In this document: positions 44,086 to 53,219 of the stretch, in pieces
How positions within the stretch are numbered: the first letter of the stretch is position 1
Layout: every line of letters begins with the position of its first letter
Assembly (NCBI GenBank): GCA_011391595.1
Contig: JAABQG010000016.1
Span: 1-64,000 of the forward strand
DNA: 64,000 bases
Direction: 5' to 3'
From: Hydrogenophaga sp.
Lineage (GTDB): Bacteria > Pseudomonadota > Gammaproteobacteria > Burkholderiales > Burkholderiaceae_C
Made by a program: the position numbers and the translations under genes
Notes under the pieces: model-generated
Databases searched by the model: none
Told to the model about the DNA's origin: nothing
Seen by the model: only the letters and a program-made list of their open reading frames with translations

Positions 44086-44525
44086 GCAGCGCGCACCCTC
44101 AGATTTACGTGGCGGAGCCACCTGCCAGCTACCTCGTGCTGCCGCCGCTGGTGGTCGATTGCAGCGTCATGGTGGCCGCGATGTTCGAGGAGCCGGCCCG
44201 CGACCAGGCCATCGCCCTGATGAGCGGCAAGCTGTTGTTCGCGCCGGGCCTGCTCGTCCACGAAATGGTCAACGTGGCAGCAAGAAAGCTCCGCGCCGGC
44301 AGCCCGAGCGCCACCGTGCGGCAGGCGTTGGCGGACTTCGATGCCCACGCCATCGAGCTTCGCCCCACCGATCCCCAGGAGCAATTCGAACTCGCCCTGC
44401 GCTACGACCTCAGCGGCTACGACGCCGCCTACCTGTGGCTCGCCGCCGAGCTGAAAGCACCGCTGGCCACCTTCGACAAGAAACTGGCCGCCGCCGCGCA
44501 GGTCCACCTCTCCGGCCTGGCCTGA
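44082..44525 (+). CDS. PIN-domain toxin, VapC-like ribonuclease
   Basis: A 147-residue PIN-domain RNase. The acidic active-site residues are visible: Asp in VVDCSVMVAA, Glu in LLVHEMVNVA, Asp in SGYDAAYLWLA and Asp in LATFDKKLA. ATG 44082 overlaps the antitoxin stop. An N-terminal extension of about 25 residues precedes the PIN fold. Target RNA is unknown; all four acidic positions being intact suggests an active toxin. Confidence 0.88.
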   Translation: MSSAHPQIYVAEPPASYLVLPPLVVDCSVMVAAMFEEPARDQAIALMSGKLLFAPGLLVHEMVNVAARKLRAGSPSATVRQALADFDAHAIELRPTDPQEQFELALRYDLSGYDAAYLWLAAELKAPLATFDKKLAAAAQVHLSGLA

Positions 44526-44562
44526 GCCGCGGGCCCAACCCCTCCACCGCCGGCCCCACCGC

Positions 44563-45468
44563 ATGACCCCGCCCGCCCGCAAACTCTCCGGCACCGCGTT
44601 TGCCACGCTGCTGCTGATCGCCCTGATGATGGGCGCCAACCACGTGGCCGCACGCCTGGCCTTCAACAATGGCGTGGACGTGGCCACGGCCGTGACCTTC
44701 CGCAGCGCCATCACCGCGCTGGTGGTGGGCGCCATCCTGCTCTGGCAGCGCGTGCCGCTGAAGCTCACCGCCCGGCACAAGCGCGCCCTGCCCGCCATCG
44801 GCCTGCTGATCGGCGTGCAGAGCCTGTGCCTGTATTCGGCCGTGGCGCGGCTGCCGGTGGCGCTGGCCCTGCTGGCCTTCAACACCTACCCGCTGTGGAC
44901 CGCGCTGTGGGCGCGCCTGCTCTACGGCCACCGGCCCGAGCGCGCGGTGCTGGTGGCGATGCCGGTGATGCTGGTGGGCCTGGCGCTGGCGCTGGACGTG
45001 TTCGGCGCCGCCTCGGGCCTGGGCGCGGCCGGCCAGTGGGGGCGCATCGGCGCAGGCGTGGCCTTTGCGCTGACGGCAGCCGCCACCTTCGGCGTGGCGC
45101 TGGTGATCACACAGCATGAAGCCAGCGACCTGGACGGCCGCGTGCGCACCTGCTCCACCATGAGCATCGTCGGTGTGCTGGCGCTGGCGGCCGTGGGCTA
45201 CCAGGGCGGGTTTCACTTCCCCACCGCCGTGCCCGGCTGGTGGGGGCTGGCGGCGCTGACCTTCCTCTACGGCACCGCCTTCACCATCATGTTCACCGTG
45301 CTGCCCAAGCTGGGCGTGGTGGGCAACTCCGCCATCATGAACGTCGAACCCGTCTTCGCCCTGGTGCTGGCCTGGGCCATCCTGGGGCAGGCGATCGCGC
45401 CGGTCCAGGTGGTGGGGGCGCTGGTGGTGGTGGCGACGGTGGTGTGGTTGGGGGTGAGGAGAAGGTAA
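44563..45468 (+). CDS. EamA-family (DMT) transporter
   Basis: A 301-residue inner-membrane exporter with about ten helices in two EamA repeats. NHVAARLAFNNGVDVATAVTFRSAI begins repeat one; IMFTVLPKLGVVGNSAIMNVEPVFALVLAW is the end of repeat two. Substrate unknown, often amino acids or metabolites. The last about 180 bp recur as a pseudogene at 53.6 kb. A hairpin follows the stop. Confidence 0.88.
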   Translation: MTPPARKLSGTAFATLLLIALMMGANHVAARLAFNNGVDVATAVTFRSAITALVVGAILLWQRVPLKLTARHKRALPAIGLLIGVQSLCLYSAVARLPVALALLAFNTYPLWTALWARLLYGHRPERAVLVAMPVMLVGLALALDVFGAASGLGAAGQWGRIGAGVAFALTAAATFGVALVITQHEASDLDGRVRTCSTMSIVGVLALAAVGYQGGFHFPTAVPGWWGLAALTFLYGTAFTIMFTVLPKLGVVGNSAIMNVEPVFALVLAWAILGQAIAPVQVVGALVVVATVVWLGVRRR

Positions 45469-45470
45469 GT

Positions 45471-45488
45471 GCGGTCGGGAGCGACCGC
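45471..45488 (+). terminator. Hairpin after EamA gene
   Basis: GCGGTCG-GGAG-CGACCGC, a perfect 7-bp stem starting two bases after the stop codon. No U-tract, so the terminator call is tentative. The rest of the 282-bp gap to the convergent ndvB-like gene shows no supported feature. Confidence 0.4.
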
Positions 45489-45750
45489 AAACGCCGCAGA
45501 TGCAACGCAACGCAGCAAGCGGACGGCGCAGATCGATCATGCGGTCGATGCGCGAGCGGAAGAAATCGCCGGTGGCAGGGCAGGCAAACAGCACGGCAGA
45601 ACGCCCAGAAAGCAACCTCTACCGCGTTGTTTTCAGACGCCTCGCCACGCCGGGTATTCGGCTCGGCCATGGCGGTTTTGCCGCTGCTGGGTGCTCGGTT
45701 GCGCGGCCGCGGGCGCCTCGGCGATCGGGTGAGCGCCACCCGGCGGCTGA

Positions 45751-48441
45751 TCAAGGTTTCGTGGGCTCGGTCCTGCCTGCGGCATCCCGCCGCGTGGCCC
45801 CGGGTTGTAGATCTGACGGCACGTTCTTGGATTCGATCAGCCTACAGACGACTGCCGCCCAGTAGGGCAGCGACTGGATCGCAAGGATGGCGATCCAGCC
45901 CAGCCGACCGGTATCGGCAGGGCTGTGGCTGAGCGCCAGCAGGCAAATGCAGAACACCAGGCCGCCGAGCAGCGCGAACTCTTCCTTGATGCCCTGTACG
46001 AACCTCGGGCCGACAGTCGGCGCATCCGCCGCCTCGGCCACACTGCGGTCGGCTGAGGCGGCGGACGCCTTCTGCGTGATCTCGAACACCGCCTGTCGAC
46101 CACGCAGCCCCTGCAGCACGCCGCGCGCAATACGGTGGGACAGGGCCATGCCAGCCACCGCTGCACCCAGGCGGTCGGCCAGGCCGCAGGGCACGCACAC
46201 TGTGTAGAGCAGCGGGCCGATCAGCAGTCGGGCGGTGAAGAACGCGATCAGCGGCACCACGAACAGCCACAGCGGCGGATCGACAGAGTTCGGCAGGAAG
46301 ACCATGCCCAGGCTGAAGACGATCATGATGATCGAAAACAGCAAGTGCAGCGCGTCACCCAGCCATGGCAGCCAGCCGGCCACGAAGTGGTAGCGCTGGG
46401 CAAGGGTCAACGGCGAGCGGCCCAGCAGCGATCGGGCATGCAGCCTGAAGATCTGCACCGCTCCCTGCGCCCAGCGCTTTCTTTGGCGGGCGTAAGCTGA
46501 AAAGTCTCTGGGCAGCAGGCCGGCTCCGAGCACCCGGTCGACGTAGACGGCCCGATAGCCGGACCCCAACAGACGAAGGCCAAGCTCGGTGTCCTCGCAG
46601 ATGCAGCTTTCGTTCCACCTGAGGCGCCGCAGATCGGCGGCCCGCACCACGGTCATCGTGCCATGCTGGATGATGGCGTTGCGCTCGTTCCGGTGGTGCA
46701 TGCCGATCCGGAAGAAGCCCTCGGTCTCCCAGTTCATCATCCTGTCGAACCGACGTGCAGACCAGCGGCGATGGGCTTGCGGCGCCTGCACCAGACCGAC
46801 CGACGGATCCTGGAAATGGATCTGCACCTGCTTGAGCCACTGTGGATCGACCACGTAGTCGGCATCCACCACCGCAATCCATCGGGCCGCAGGATCGGTG
46901 ATCGCCAGGGCCTGGTTCAGGGCGCCAGCCTTGTAGCCCGGCAGCTGCGCCCATTGGGCAAAGCGCAGCCGTGGGTCATGTCGGTGTGCCATCCAGGCCG
47001 CCAACTTCTCGCGGGCGTGCGGATCGGTGGTGTTGTTGTCCACCACGATCACCTCGAAGGCCGGCCAGTCGATGGCCAGAAGCGATTCGACGCTTTGAAT
47101 CACCATGTCGGGCGGTTCATTGGCGCAGGCCAGGTGAATGCTGATGAAGGGCGGTAGCGCCGCGAGGGCCAGCTCGGGCGCCGGTGCGTCGTTCCCCGGC
47201 CCGCCCGACCAGAAGCGCTCGGCGAATTCGAAGGCCTGCGCCAGCAGGGTGGCACTGATGAATGCGAGGGCGGCCACGACCAGCGCGAGTCCGAAGACAT
47301 CGGGCAGCGTGAGGTAGTGGGCCAGCGGGATGGACACCAGAATGACGCCTGCCGAGACGATGGCCTGCGCGGCTGCACAGAAGGTGATCCGCCCGGCCAG
47401 CCGCATCTGCGGGACAGCCAGCAGGAACGCGAGCATCACCGCTGCGCCCAGCACGCTGGCCGCCCAGGCCTTGTGCTGCCCCCGCGGGTCTTTCAAGACC
47501 GGGCCGGTCAGGTCGAACTTGGGGTTGCGCCAAGCGTCCCACAGACCCCAATAGGCGCCCGCGCGCCCTTCGGTGGCCATCTTCCAGGGCTGATCGAAGG
47601 CCTCGATAAGGTAGTAGTCCAGCCCCGACGATCTGGCCTGCTGCAGGAAGTTGCGGATGAATAGCGCCTGGTTCGCCGCCGAGGCCCGGGCCTTGCCCAA
47701 GGACGGGCCGTTGCTGGGCCACCCTATTTCGGCGACCACGACCTGGCGATCCGGGAAGCGGGCCTGCACCCGCGCGATCTGGTTCAGGCTGGTCTGGACA
47801 GCGGTTTCGATGGATTCTTTCTCCCAGTAGGGCAGCACGTGGATGGCGATGAAGTCCACATGCTGGGCCAGCTGAGGCTGAGCCATCCAGACATGCCACG
47901 GTTCCGCGGTCGAGACCTGGACCGCCGTCGCACGCAGCGCCGACCGGACCTGGTCGAGATAGGCGACGAGACGATTGGGCGGCAGCGAGGCCCTCAACTG
48001 CGTTTCGTTGCCCACGATCAGCCGATGGACGTTCGGATGCGACCGGGCAAGGTCGATGGCTGCGGCGAGTTCGCGCTGGTTGCCGTCCAGCCGTTCATCG
48101 ATCCACGCGCCCAGCATGACCTGCAGCCCGTGCTTGCGGGCAATGGCCGGAAACTCCGGTTGGTCGGCCGCCGAATAGGTGCGGATGCGCCGAGTGTAGG
48201 TCGACAGCAGCGCCAGGTCTTGGTCCAGGTTGGTGGCTGAAGGCTGCTGTCCGTTGAGCGGGCTTTGCCAGCGGCCGGCGCCGTTGTAGGAGAACCCGGC
48301 AACGGGCCCGTCGTGGTCGGGCGCCTGAGCCTGCCCATGAAACAGCTGCCAGACGACGAGATTGATGCTGGCGATGCACAGGGCGATCACCAGCGCGCCG
48401 ACCCATGGCATGCGACGGTTGGGCAATGCAGGTGTGGCCAT
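45751..48441 (-). CDS. ndvB: NdvB-like beta-glucan synthase: GH17 domain fused to GT2
   Basis: Predicted inner-membrane synthase of (cyclic) beta-1,3-glucans, 896 residues from ATG 48441; other in-frame starts upstream overlap the preceding gene. TM helix about 13-33 leads to a periplasmic GH17 domain with both catalytic Glu residues: Glu146 in VGNET and Glu238 in VVAEIGWPS. Several helices (about 328-405) precede a GT2 domain with VVDNN (467-470), DAD (526-528), CEDTELG (615-621) and QRKRW (653-657). More helices follow. This fused layout matches Pseudomonas aeruginosa NdvB. It is last in a three-gene operon with a phosphoglycerol-transferase-like enzyme and a methyltransferase. Confidence 0.87.
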   Translation of the reverse strand: MATPALPNRRMPWVGALVIALCIASINLVVWQLFHGQAQAPDHDGPVAGFSYNGAGRWQSPLNGQQPSATNLDQDLALLSTYTRRIRTYSAADQPEFPAIARKHGLQVMLGAWIDERLDGNQRELAAAIDLARSHPNVHRLIVGNETQLRASLPPNRLVAYLDQVRSALRATAVQVSTAEPWHVWMAQPQLAQHVDFIAIHVLPYWEKESIETAVQTSLNQIARVQARFPDRQVVVAEIGWPSNGPSLGKARASAANQALFIRNFLQQARSSGLDYYLIEAFDQPWKMATEGRAGAYWGLWDAWRNPKFDLTGPVLKDPRGQHKAWAASVLGAAVMLAFLLAVPQMRLAGRITFCAAAQAIVSAGVILVSIPLAHYLTLPDVFGLALVVAALAFISATLLAQAFEFAERFWSGGPGNDAPAPELALAALPPFISIHLACANEPPDMVIQSVESLLAIDWPAFEVIVVDNNTTDPHAREKLAAWMAHRHDPRLRFAQWAQLPGYKAGALNQALAITDPAARWIAVVDADYVVDPQWLKQVQIHFQDPSVGLVQAPQAHRRWSARRFDRMMNWETEGFFRIGMHHRNERNAIIQHGTMTVVRAADLRRLRWNESCICEDTELGLRLLGSGYRAVYVDRVLGAGLLPRDFSAYARQRKRWAQGAVQIFRLHARSLLGRSPLTLAQRYHFVAGWLPWLGDALHLLFSIIMIVFSLGMVFLPNSVDPPLWLFVVPLIAFFTARLLIGPLLYTVCVPCGLADRLGAAVAGMALSHRIARGVLQGLRGRQAVFEITQKASAASADRSVAEAADAPTVGPRFVQGIKEEFALLGGLVFCICLLALSHSPADTGRLGWIAILAIQSLPYWAAVVCRLIESKNVPSDLQPGATRRDAAGRTEPTKP

Positions 48442-48491
48442 CGGGGACGGGATGAGTCTCTGCACTGCAGCGGCTGGATCGATCGGCGCGC

Positions 48492-50144
48492 TCAGGGCAG
48501 GCCCGGCGTGGGGCCAAAGCCGCTGAGCAGCAGGCTCGTCAGGTAATGGATCCCGCCCAGCACCGCGCGGTCTGGCCACAGGCCTTCCGAAAAGCCCTGT
48601 GCCTTGAATCGGTCGAGCAAGGCACGGTCACGACTGATGATGTGCACGGGCACGTCCCAAGTCGGTCGTTCGCCAGTGATGTTGGCGGTCGGCTGATGGT
48701 CGCCGACCAGAACGTAAATGGTTTCCCGCGGTTCCGGCAGCTCGAAGTAGCCGGTCAGCCATCGATACACATAGTTCACGCTGGCCAGGTAATTGACGCG
48801 CATGTCGAGCCAGTCCACCTGCTGGGCAGCCGCGGCCTGCAGTTCGTCCGGATCGAATGGCGCAGAGGTCAGCACGCGCTGCCAGTCGGGCTGGTACGGC
48901 GGGACCGGATTGAACGGGAAGTGCGAAGTGATGGTCGGAAAGAAGAACACTCTTGGCGGGCTGTGCGTCGTGCGTGGGAACTGCTGCTCGTAGCGGGCCA
49001 GCGCCACTTGGTCGGGAATCTTCCAGAAAGTGATCGGCGGGCCTTCGTACCGCAGCGCCGGGCCGTCGATATAGTGGTCGAACCCGTAGTAGACATGCTC
49101 AGGCCAGGGCCACGAGACCGCGTGATACAAGCCGAAGGTCTGGTAGCCGGCCTGCTTGAAGAGGTGCAGCAGGGTGGGCCGGTGAGTGGTCAGCAACAGG
49201 TTGTGGCGCCGAGGGTCCGACAGGTCGACGCCCGTCAGCAGCGACAGGTGCGCAAGGTCGGATGCGCCGCCGATTGTGGGTGATCGGAAGAATCCCGAGA
49301 CCACCTGTCGACCGCTGGCCGTCAATGCGTCCTGCAGGGCATGACGCGCAGGATCCGTGGCCGGTCGCGCTTGGGGATGGTCGTAGAGGACCGCGCCGAA
49401 CGACTCCAGGAAGATAAAGGTCACGTCCCGATTGGCCAGTGCCGAGAACACCTGCGGGCCGTGCGTGGCTAGCGCGTCCTCGGTTGGCGTGACGGCGGGC
49501 AGCGCCTGTGCCAACCGGCCCGGTGCGTTGGCGTCCCACAGAAGCCCGATCTGCTGAACATAGGTGGGCAGCACGGCGTTGGACGCCCAGCGGCCCGTGC
49601 CTGGGACCCCCGCCAGATGCGCTGCTGCCAGCAGCGCAGCCCCGAAGCTGATCAGCCATGCCCGAAACGACCGCAAGGTCCACGGTACCAGGGTTTGCAG
49701 GACCGTCGACAGGCAAAGCCGGATGACGGCAAACAGCAGCCCCCCGACGCCCGCCACTGCCGCCACCACCGCGGCGGACAGCCACGCGGGGTGGTCCTGG
49801 GCCGATACCCAGAGGAATCTGGGCAGCTGCGGCAGATCCCAGTACAGGTTGACCGGGCGGCCGAACAGACTGGGAGCGGTGACATCGGCGTAGCGGCCCA
49901 GCATCAGGCACAGGACGATGGCCGACAGGATCCCCAGCGTGCGGCGCGACGGCTCGGGCTGGCGCGCCGCCAGCCACAGCAGGAGCAGCCACAGACCGAC
50001 GAATTCCGGCGCGAGCCGGGCCTGCACAACGATGCCCGGCGTCGGCCACCAGGGTCCGAAGCTCAGCAGTCCGTTCAGGACCAGCACGGCGACGACGCCT
50101 TTCAGTGCAGTGGGCCAGGTCAGTGGCGGTCGGTGACCTGTCAT
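48492..50144 (-). CDS. LTA synthase-family sulfatase, probable phosphoglycerol transferase
   Basis: A 550-residue protein with an N-terminal membrane part of about five helices (1-175) and a periplasmic alkaline-phosphatase-fold domain. FIFLESFGA (243-251, metal Glu247), RSPTIGG with nucleophile Thr290, LTGVDLSDPRRHN and LVGDHQP fit LtaS/OpgB-type enzymes using a threonine rather than formylglycine. ATG 50144 overlaps the methyltransferase stop (ATGA). Next to the NdvB-like gene, it is inferred to transfer phosphoglycerol from phosphatidylglycerol onto periplasmic glucans. Confidence 0.82.
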   Translation of the reverse strand: MTGHRPPLTWPTALKGVVAVLVLNGLLSFGPWWPTPGIVVQARLAPEFVGLWLLLLWLAARQPEPSRRTLGILSAIVLCLMLGRYADVTAPSLFGRPVNLYWDLPQLPRFLWVSAQDHPAWLSAAVVAAVAGVGGLLFAVIRLCLSTVLQTLVPWTLRSFRAWLISFGAALLAAAHLAGVPGTGRWASNAVLPTYVQQIGLLWDANAPGRLAQALPAVTPTEDALATHGPQVFSALANRDVTFIFLESFGAVLYDHPQARPATDPARHALQDALTASGRQVVSGFFRSPTIGGASDLAHLSLLTGVDLSDPRRHNLLLTTHRPTLLHLFKQAGYQTFGLYHAVSWPWPEHVYYGFDHYIDGPALRYEGPPITFWKIPDQVALARYEQQFPRTTHSPPRVFFFPTITSHFPFNPVPPYQPDWQRVLTSAPFDPDELQAAAAQQVDWLDMRVNYLASVNYVYRWLTGYFELPEPRETIYVLVGDHQPTANITGERPTWDVPVHIISRDRALLDRFKAQGFSEGLWPDRAVLGGIHYLTSLLLSGFGPTPGLP

Positions 50145-50818
50145 GACCGTGCCGTCCCGGCCGTCGATCCTTGCCAGGCCACCGACAGCAACCGCCCACT
50201 GGCGATGTAGCCCATGCCCCACTGGGTGGGGGTGAGCCGCCAATCCGTCAGCCGCGGCGCGATCCGGTCCCAGGGTGCACGCAGCTCTCCTGGCGCGCCG
50301 TTGTAGCCCTGGTTCTTCAGGTAGACCCAGGGATTCAGCAGGCTCAGCAGGCCCGGGAAGTATTTGATGCCAGCAATGGCCACTCGGGCCCCGGGCCTGG
50401 CCAGAGTCAGCAGCCGATCGATGGCGGATGGCGATCGCAGGATGTCGTGGGCGTAGTGGAACAGCAAGGCATCCACGGGGCCGGGCAAGGCGAGATCCTG
50501 CGCGCTACTCAAGGCAAGCTGAACATTGGGCCAATTGGCCTGAGCGCATCGCGCCCGCGCCTGCGCGAGCATGGCAGGGCTATGGTCGAAGCCGGAGACC
50601 TTGCCAGAGGGGCCGACAGCCTGAACCAGCAAGGGCAGGCTCAGCCCTGTGCCGCAACCCACGTCCAGCACATGGTCGCCCGGTCGCAAGTCCAGGGCAT
50701 CGATCGTCCGCATCCGGATGGGCCACGTGGGACCGGAGGTCTGGTCGTATCCCGCGGCATGCTTCTGGTACTTGGCAATCGAGCGGGCGCTGATCCGAAC
50801 GTCGTGTTGATCTGTCAT
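50141..50818 (-). CDS. Class I SAM-dependent methyltransferase
   Basis: A 225-residue methyltransferase. HVLDVGCGTGLSLPLL is motif I, followed by GFDHSPAMLAQARARC and DALLFHYAHDILRS. ATG 50818 was chosen; the longer frame upstream runs into a transposase relic and is not coding. It is first in the operon with the phosphoglycerol transferase and NdvB-like genes. The AIAGIKYFPGLLSLLNPWVYLKNQGY segment suggests a small-molecule or lipid substrate, unproven. Confidence 0.86.
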   Translation of the reverse strand: MTDQHDVRISARSIAKYQKHAAGYDQTSGPTWPIRMRTIDALDLRPGDHVLDVGCGTGLSLPLLVQAVGPSGKVSGFDHSPAMLAQARARCAQANWPNVQLALSSAQDLALPGPVDALLFHYAHDILRSPSAIDRLLTLARPGARVAIAGIKYFPGLLSLLNPWVYLKNQGYNGAPGELRAPWDRIAPRLTDWRLTPTQWGMGYIASGRLLSVAWQGSTAGTARS

Positions 50819-50868
50819 GTGTAGCCGAGGGCTTGATAGCTCAGTCGGTGATGTAGAAGATAGGAAAT

Positions 50869-51062
50869 TCAACGCGACATGCGGGAGCATGTTGACTCTG
50901 GTCGCCTCTTTGGTGTGGATACTCTGTTCGACAGGCGCATAACTTGGTGCAGGTTGCCCTCGGGCGTCTCCACCACGGGGTGGTAGTGTTTCGTGATCTG
51001 GCAATAGGCGTGGGCCACCCAGTTGAAGCGCTCGCAGACCCGACCTGCGGCGTTTGGCATGA
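50869..51062 (-). pseudogene. Relic of a REP-associated (Y1/RAYT) transposase
   Basis: The translated relic reads ERFNWVAHAYCQITKHYH then VVETPEGNLHQVM, which matches the core of Y1-type (HUH) transposases; HYH corresponds to the catalytic HxH motif. After MRLSNRVSTPK the similarity decays and the frame ends. Both the N-terminus and the catalytic Tyr part are missing. RAYT proteins mobilise REP sequences like those at 29.4 and 37.0 kb. Confidence 0.7.
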
Positions 51063-51148
51063 CCGGTTCGGGGCCTGGAGCCGGACGCCCGCTTTGGGTC
51101 GAATCCGGAACCTGGAACCCACAACCCCCTTCCCCACCAAAAATTCAG

Positions 51149-51202
51149 ACAAAACCCCCGCTCCCCAGCTTCATTCGGTCATATTTAGCTATCAAATCAG
51201 AC
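51149..51202 (+). repeat. Dispersed repeat copy E
   Basis: CTCCCCAGCTTCATTCGGTC followed by ATATTTAGCTATCAAATC, close to the family core. A shorter degenerate copy (CTCGGCCA...CAGCTATCGAC, 51221-51260) follows in the same orientation. Confidence 0.7.
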
Positions 51203-51415
51203 TCATCTTCCCTGTCACCGACGCTCGGCCAGGCTCAAAACCTTCAGCTATCGACTGACACTGCCCCCAACTTCACGCAGTTCATCGCCATCATGCTGTT
51301 GAAGCACCGCATGATTCCAGAGACACAGTGCCCTTCGCGTGTACGGGGAATATCCGGTTCCATTTAGCGCTCGTGGACGGTCCGGACAAGTCCCCTGTCC
51401 GGGTTCGAGCAGCCC

Positions 51416-52066
51416 TCAGATCCCGCTCCACGCATGCCGCGCCATCACCACCGCCAGCACCCCCATCGTCACGCCGATCAGTCCGTCCAGCACGCGCCAG
51501 GCGGTGGGGCGGGCGAACCACGGCGCCAGCCAGCGGGCGCCCACGCCGAGCAGGCTGAACCAGGCCAGGCTGGCGGTGCTGGCGCCGGCGGCAAACCAGC
51601 CCTGCAGCGGCGCCGGCTGCTGAGCGCCCAGGCTGCCCACCAGCAGCACCGTGTCCAGGTACACATGGGGGTTGAGCAGCGTGAAGGCGGCGGCCTGGGC
51701 CAGTGCGGCGCGGCGGCTCAAGGCCCCGCCGCCCGCAGCCGCCTGCAGGCTGCCGACGTGGCGTATCCGTTGGAAGGCTTTCCACCCATACCAGGCCAGG
51801 AACGCCGCGCCCGCCAGTGCCAGCGCGCGGGCCAGCTGCGGGCGATCGCCCAGGGCCCGGGCCATGCCGAAGACGCCGGCGGTGATCAGCGCCGCGTCGG
51901 CCAGCGCGCAGAACAGCACCACCGCGGCGACGTGCTCGCGCCGCAGGCCCTGGCGCAGCACAAAGGCGTTCTGCGCGCCAATGGCCACGATCAGGCCCAG
52001 GCCCAGGGCAAAGCCTTGCAGAAAGACGGGGGCGACGGGCCCGGCGGGGGTGGACAAGAAGGTCAT
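51416..52066 (-). CDS. argO: LysE/ArgO-family amino-acid exporter
   Basis: A 216-residue exporter with about six helices. GFALGLGLIVAIGAQNAFVLRQGL and TLLNPHVYLDTVLLVGS are the ArgO/LysE signatures. ATG 52066 is preferred; ATG 52075 is possible. Exports arginine or lysine. No LysG/ArgP-type regulator gene is adjacent, which is unusual, as argO is often divergent from it. Confidence 0.88.
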   Translation of the reverse strand: MTFLSTPAGPVAPVFLQGFALGLGLIVAIGAQNAFVLRQGLRREHVAAVVLFCALADAALITAGVFGMARALGDRPQLARALALAGAAFLAWYGWKAFQRIRHVGSLQAAAGGGALSRRAALAQAAAFTLLNPHVYLDTVLLVGSLGAQQPAPLQGWFAAGASTASLAWFSLLGVGARWLAPWFARPTAWRVLDGLIGVTMGVLAVVMARHAWSGI

Positions 52067-52151
52067 GCCGCCCATTCTCGGGGTTTGAGGGGTCCGTCGA
52101 GCCCCGTCGGTTGATCCGAGCCGGGCCACGGTTCATGCATGTCAGGCGTGC

Positions 52152-53219
52152 TCACTGTTGACGCAGGTTCTTGTCGAAGAACGCCACCGACTCCTGCGCC
52201 ATGCGGTCCAGGAACGTTGCCCGGTCGAAGCCTGCCGGGTCAGCGGCCACGCTGCCGTCCGGCGAGGGCAGGTCCATCGTCGGGGTGTTCATGAACGCGT
52301 AATGCCCGGCGTTGGGCACGAGCTGCAGGGTCGTGTTGTCGCCGCGCATGTTCTGCATGACCCATGACGCGTGGAAGCGCGGCACGAGGAAGCTGTCTTT
52401 TTCTCCGGCGTAGATGGCCACCGGCACGGTGATCGATGCCAGCGACGACGCGCTGAACGCCACGCCCATCGGCGCCAGGGCCATGACGGCGCGCACGCGT
52501 GGGTCAGCCTGCACCGGCTCTTCCTGAGCGTCCGCGGCGGCGCCCGTCTGCACCGATGCGCTGCCGATGCCGTGCGACAGCTTGCACAGCACGGGGTCCA
52601 GCGCCGCTTCGGTCTCGCAATGGGCGCGCAGGCGCGAGAGCACGGGCTTGCCGCCCGCCAGCGCCAGCACGGTGTAGCCACCCGCCGAATGGCCGATGGC
52701 CCCAATCAGCGGACGCCCGTCGGCACCCTGGGCCATGCGGCTGCTCCATTGCGGGTCGGCGAGCACGGTGTCTATCACGCGGGAGACCTGGCGCGGCCGC
52801 TCGGCAAAGTAGCGCCCCGGCGTGGCGCGCATCGACTGGTCCTGCCAGGTGTCGCCCACATGCTCGACGCTGGCCACCAGGTAGCCGTGGCGTGCCAGCG
52901 CCTGCGCCAGCGTGGCAAAGCCCAGTTCGGTGGAGGCCGTGCCATGGCTGATGACGATGAGGCCTTTGACTGTGGACTCCGGTGCGCCGTTGATCGCCAC
53001 GGTCTGCGGGAATGGCCCCATGGGAATCGCCCGGGCCATCTGCGCCGTCGGGTAGTACAGAGCGAAGTGGGCCGGCTTCTCGTCCGTAGCGCGAGCGACC
53101 ACCGTCAACTGGCGAAAGCCCGCTTCGGCAGCGCTGGCGGCAGGCAGCGCCAGCGCAATGCAGGCGGCCGCCATGACGAGCGGGAGGACACGAAGAGCAG
53201 GGTTGGAGTGGGCGCGCAT
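52152..53219 (-). CDS. Secreted alpha/beta hydrolase (PAF-AH/dienelactone-like)
   Basis: A 355-residue periplasmic hydrolase. The signal peptide (about 1-30, ending AASAAEA) is clear. VISHGTASTELGFATLAQAL supplies the oxyanion region, GHSAGGYTVLALAG is the Ser nucleophile elbow, and NAGHYAFMNT contains the His. ALAPMGVAFSASSLASITVPVAIYAGEKD gives the Asp strand. The family resembles platelet-activating-factor acetylhydrolase-like predicted dienelactone hydrolases. Substrate unknown. Confidence 0.8.
   Translation of the reverse strand: MRAHSNPALRVLPLVMAAACIALALPAASAAEAGFRQLTVVARATDEKPAHFALYYPTAQMARAIPMGPFPQTVAINGAPESTVKGLIVISHGTASTELGFATLAQALARHGYLVASVEHVGDTWQDQSMRATPGRYFAERPRQVSRVIDTVLADPQWSSRMAQGADGRPLIGAIGHSAGGYTVLALAGGKPVLSRLRAHCETEAALDPVLCKLSHGIGSASVQTGAAADAQEEPVQADPRVRAVMALAPMGVAFSASSLASITVPVAIYAGEKDSFLVPRFHASWVMQNMRGDNTTLQLVPNAGHYAFMNTPTMDLPSPDGSVAADPAGFDRATFLDRMAQESVAFFDKNLRQQ

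Larger units (their letters stand above)
50819..51415. other. 597-bp intergenic region with transposase relic and two repeat copies
   Basis: Upstream of the methyltransferase gene and downstream of argO. It holds the RAYT relic at 50869-51062, dispersed repeat copy E at 51149-51202 and a partial copy H at 51221-51260. No intact gene is supported. The methyltransferase promoter must lie in or near 50819-50900 but is not recognisable. Confidence 0.7.

Noticed and set aside
45240-45932. 230-codon frame across the EamA 3' end and the following gap
   Set aside because: Starts inside the EamA gene in another frame and reads into the ndvB-like gene; no protein similarity.
50819-51124. Upstream extension of the methyltransferase frame
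   Set aside because: The 102 extra residues overlap the transposase relic and have no family similarity; the conserved protein begins at ATG 50818.
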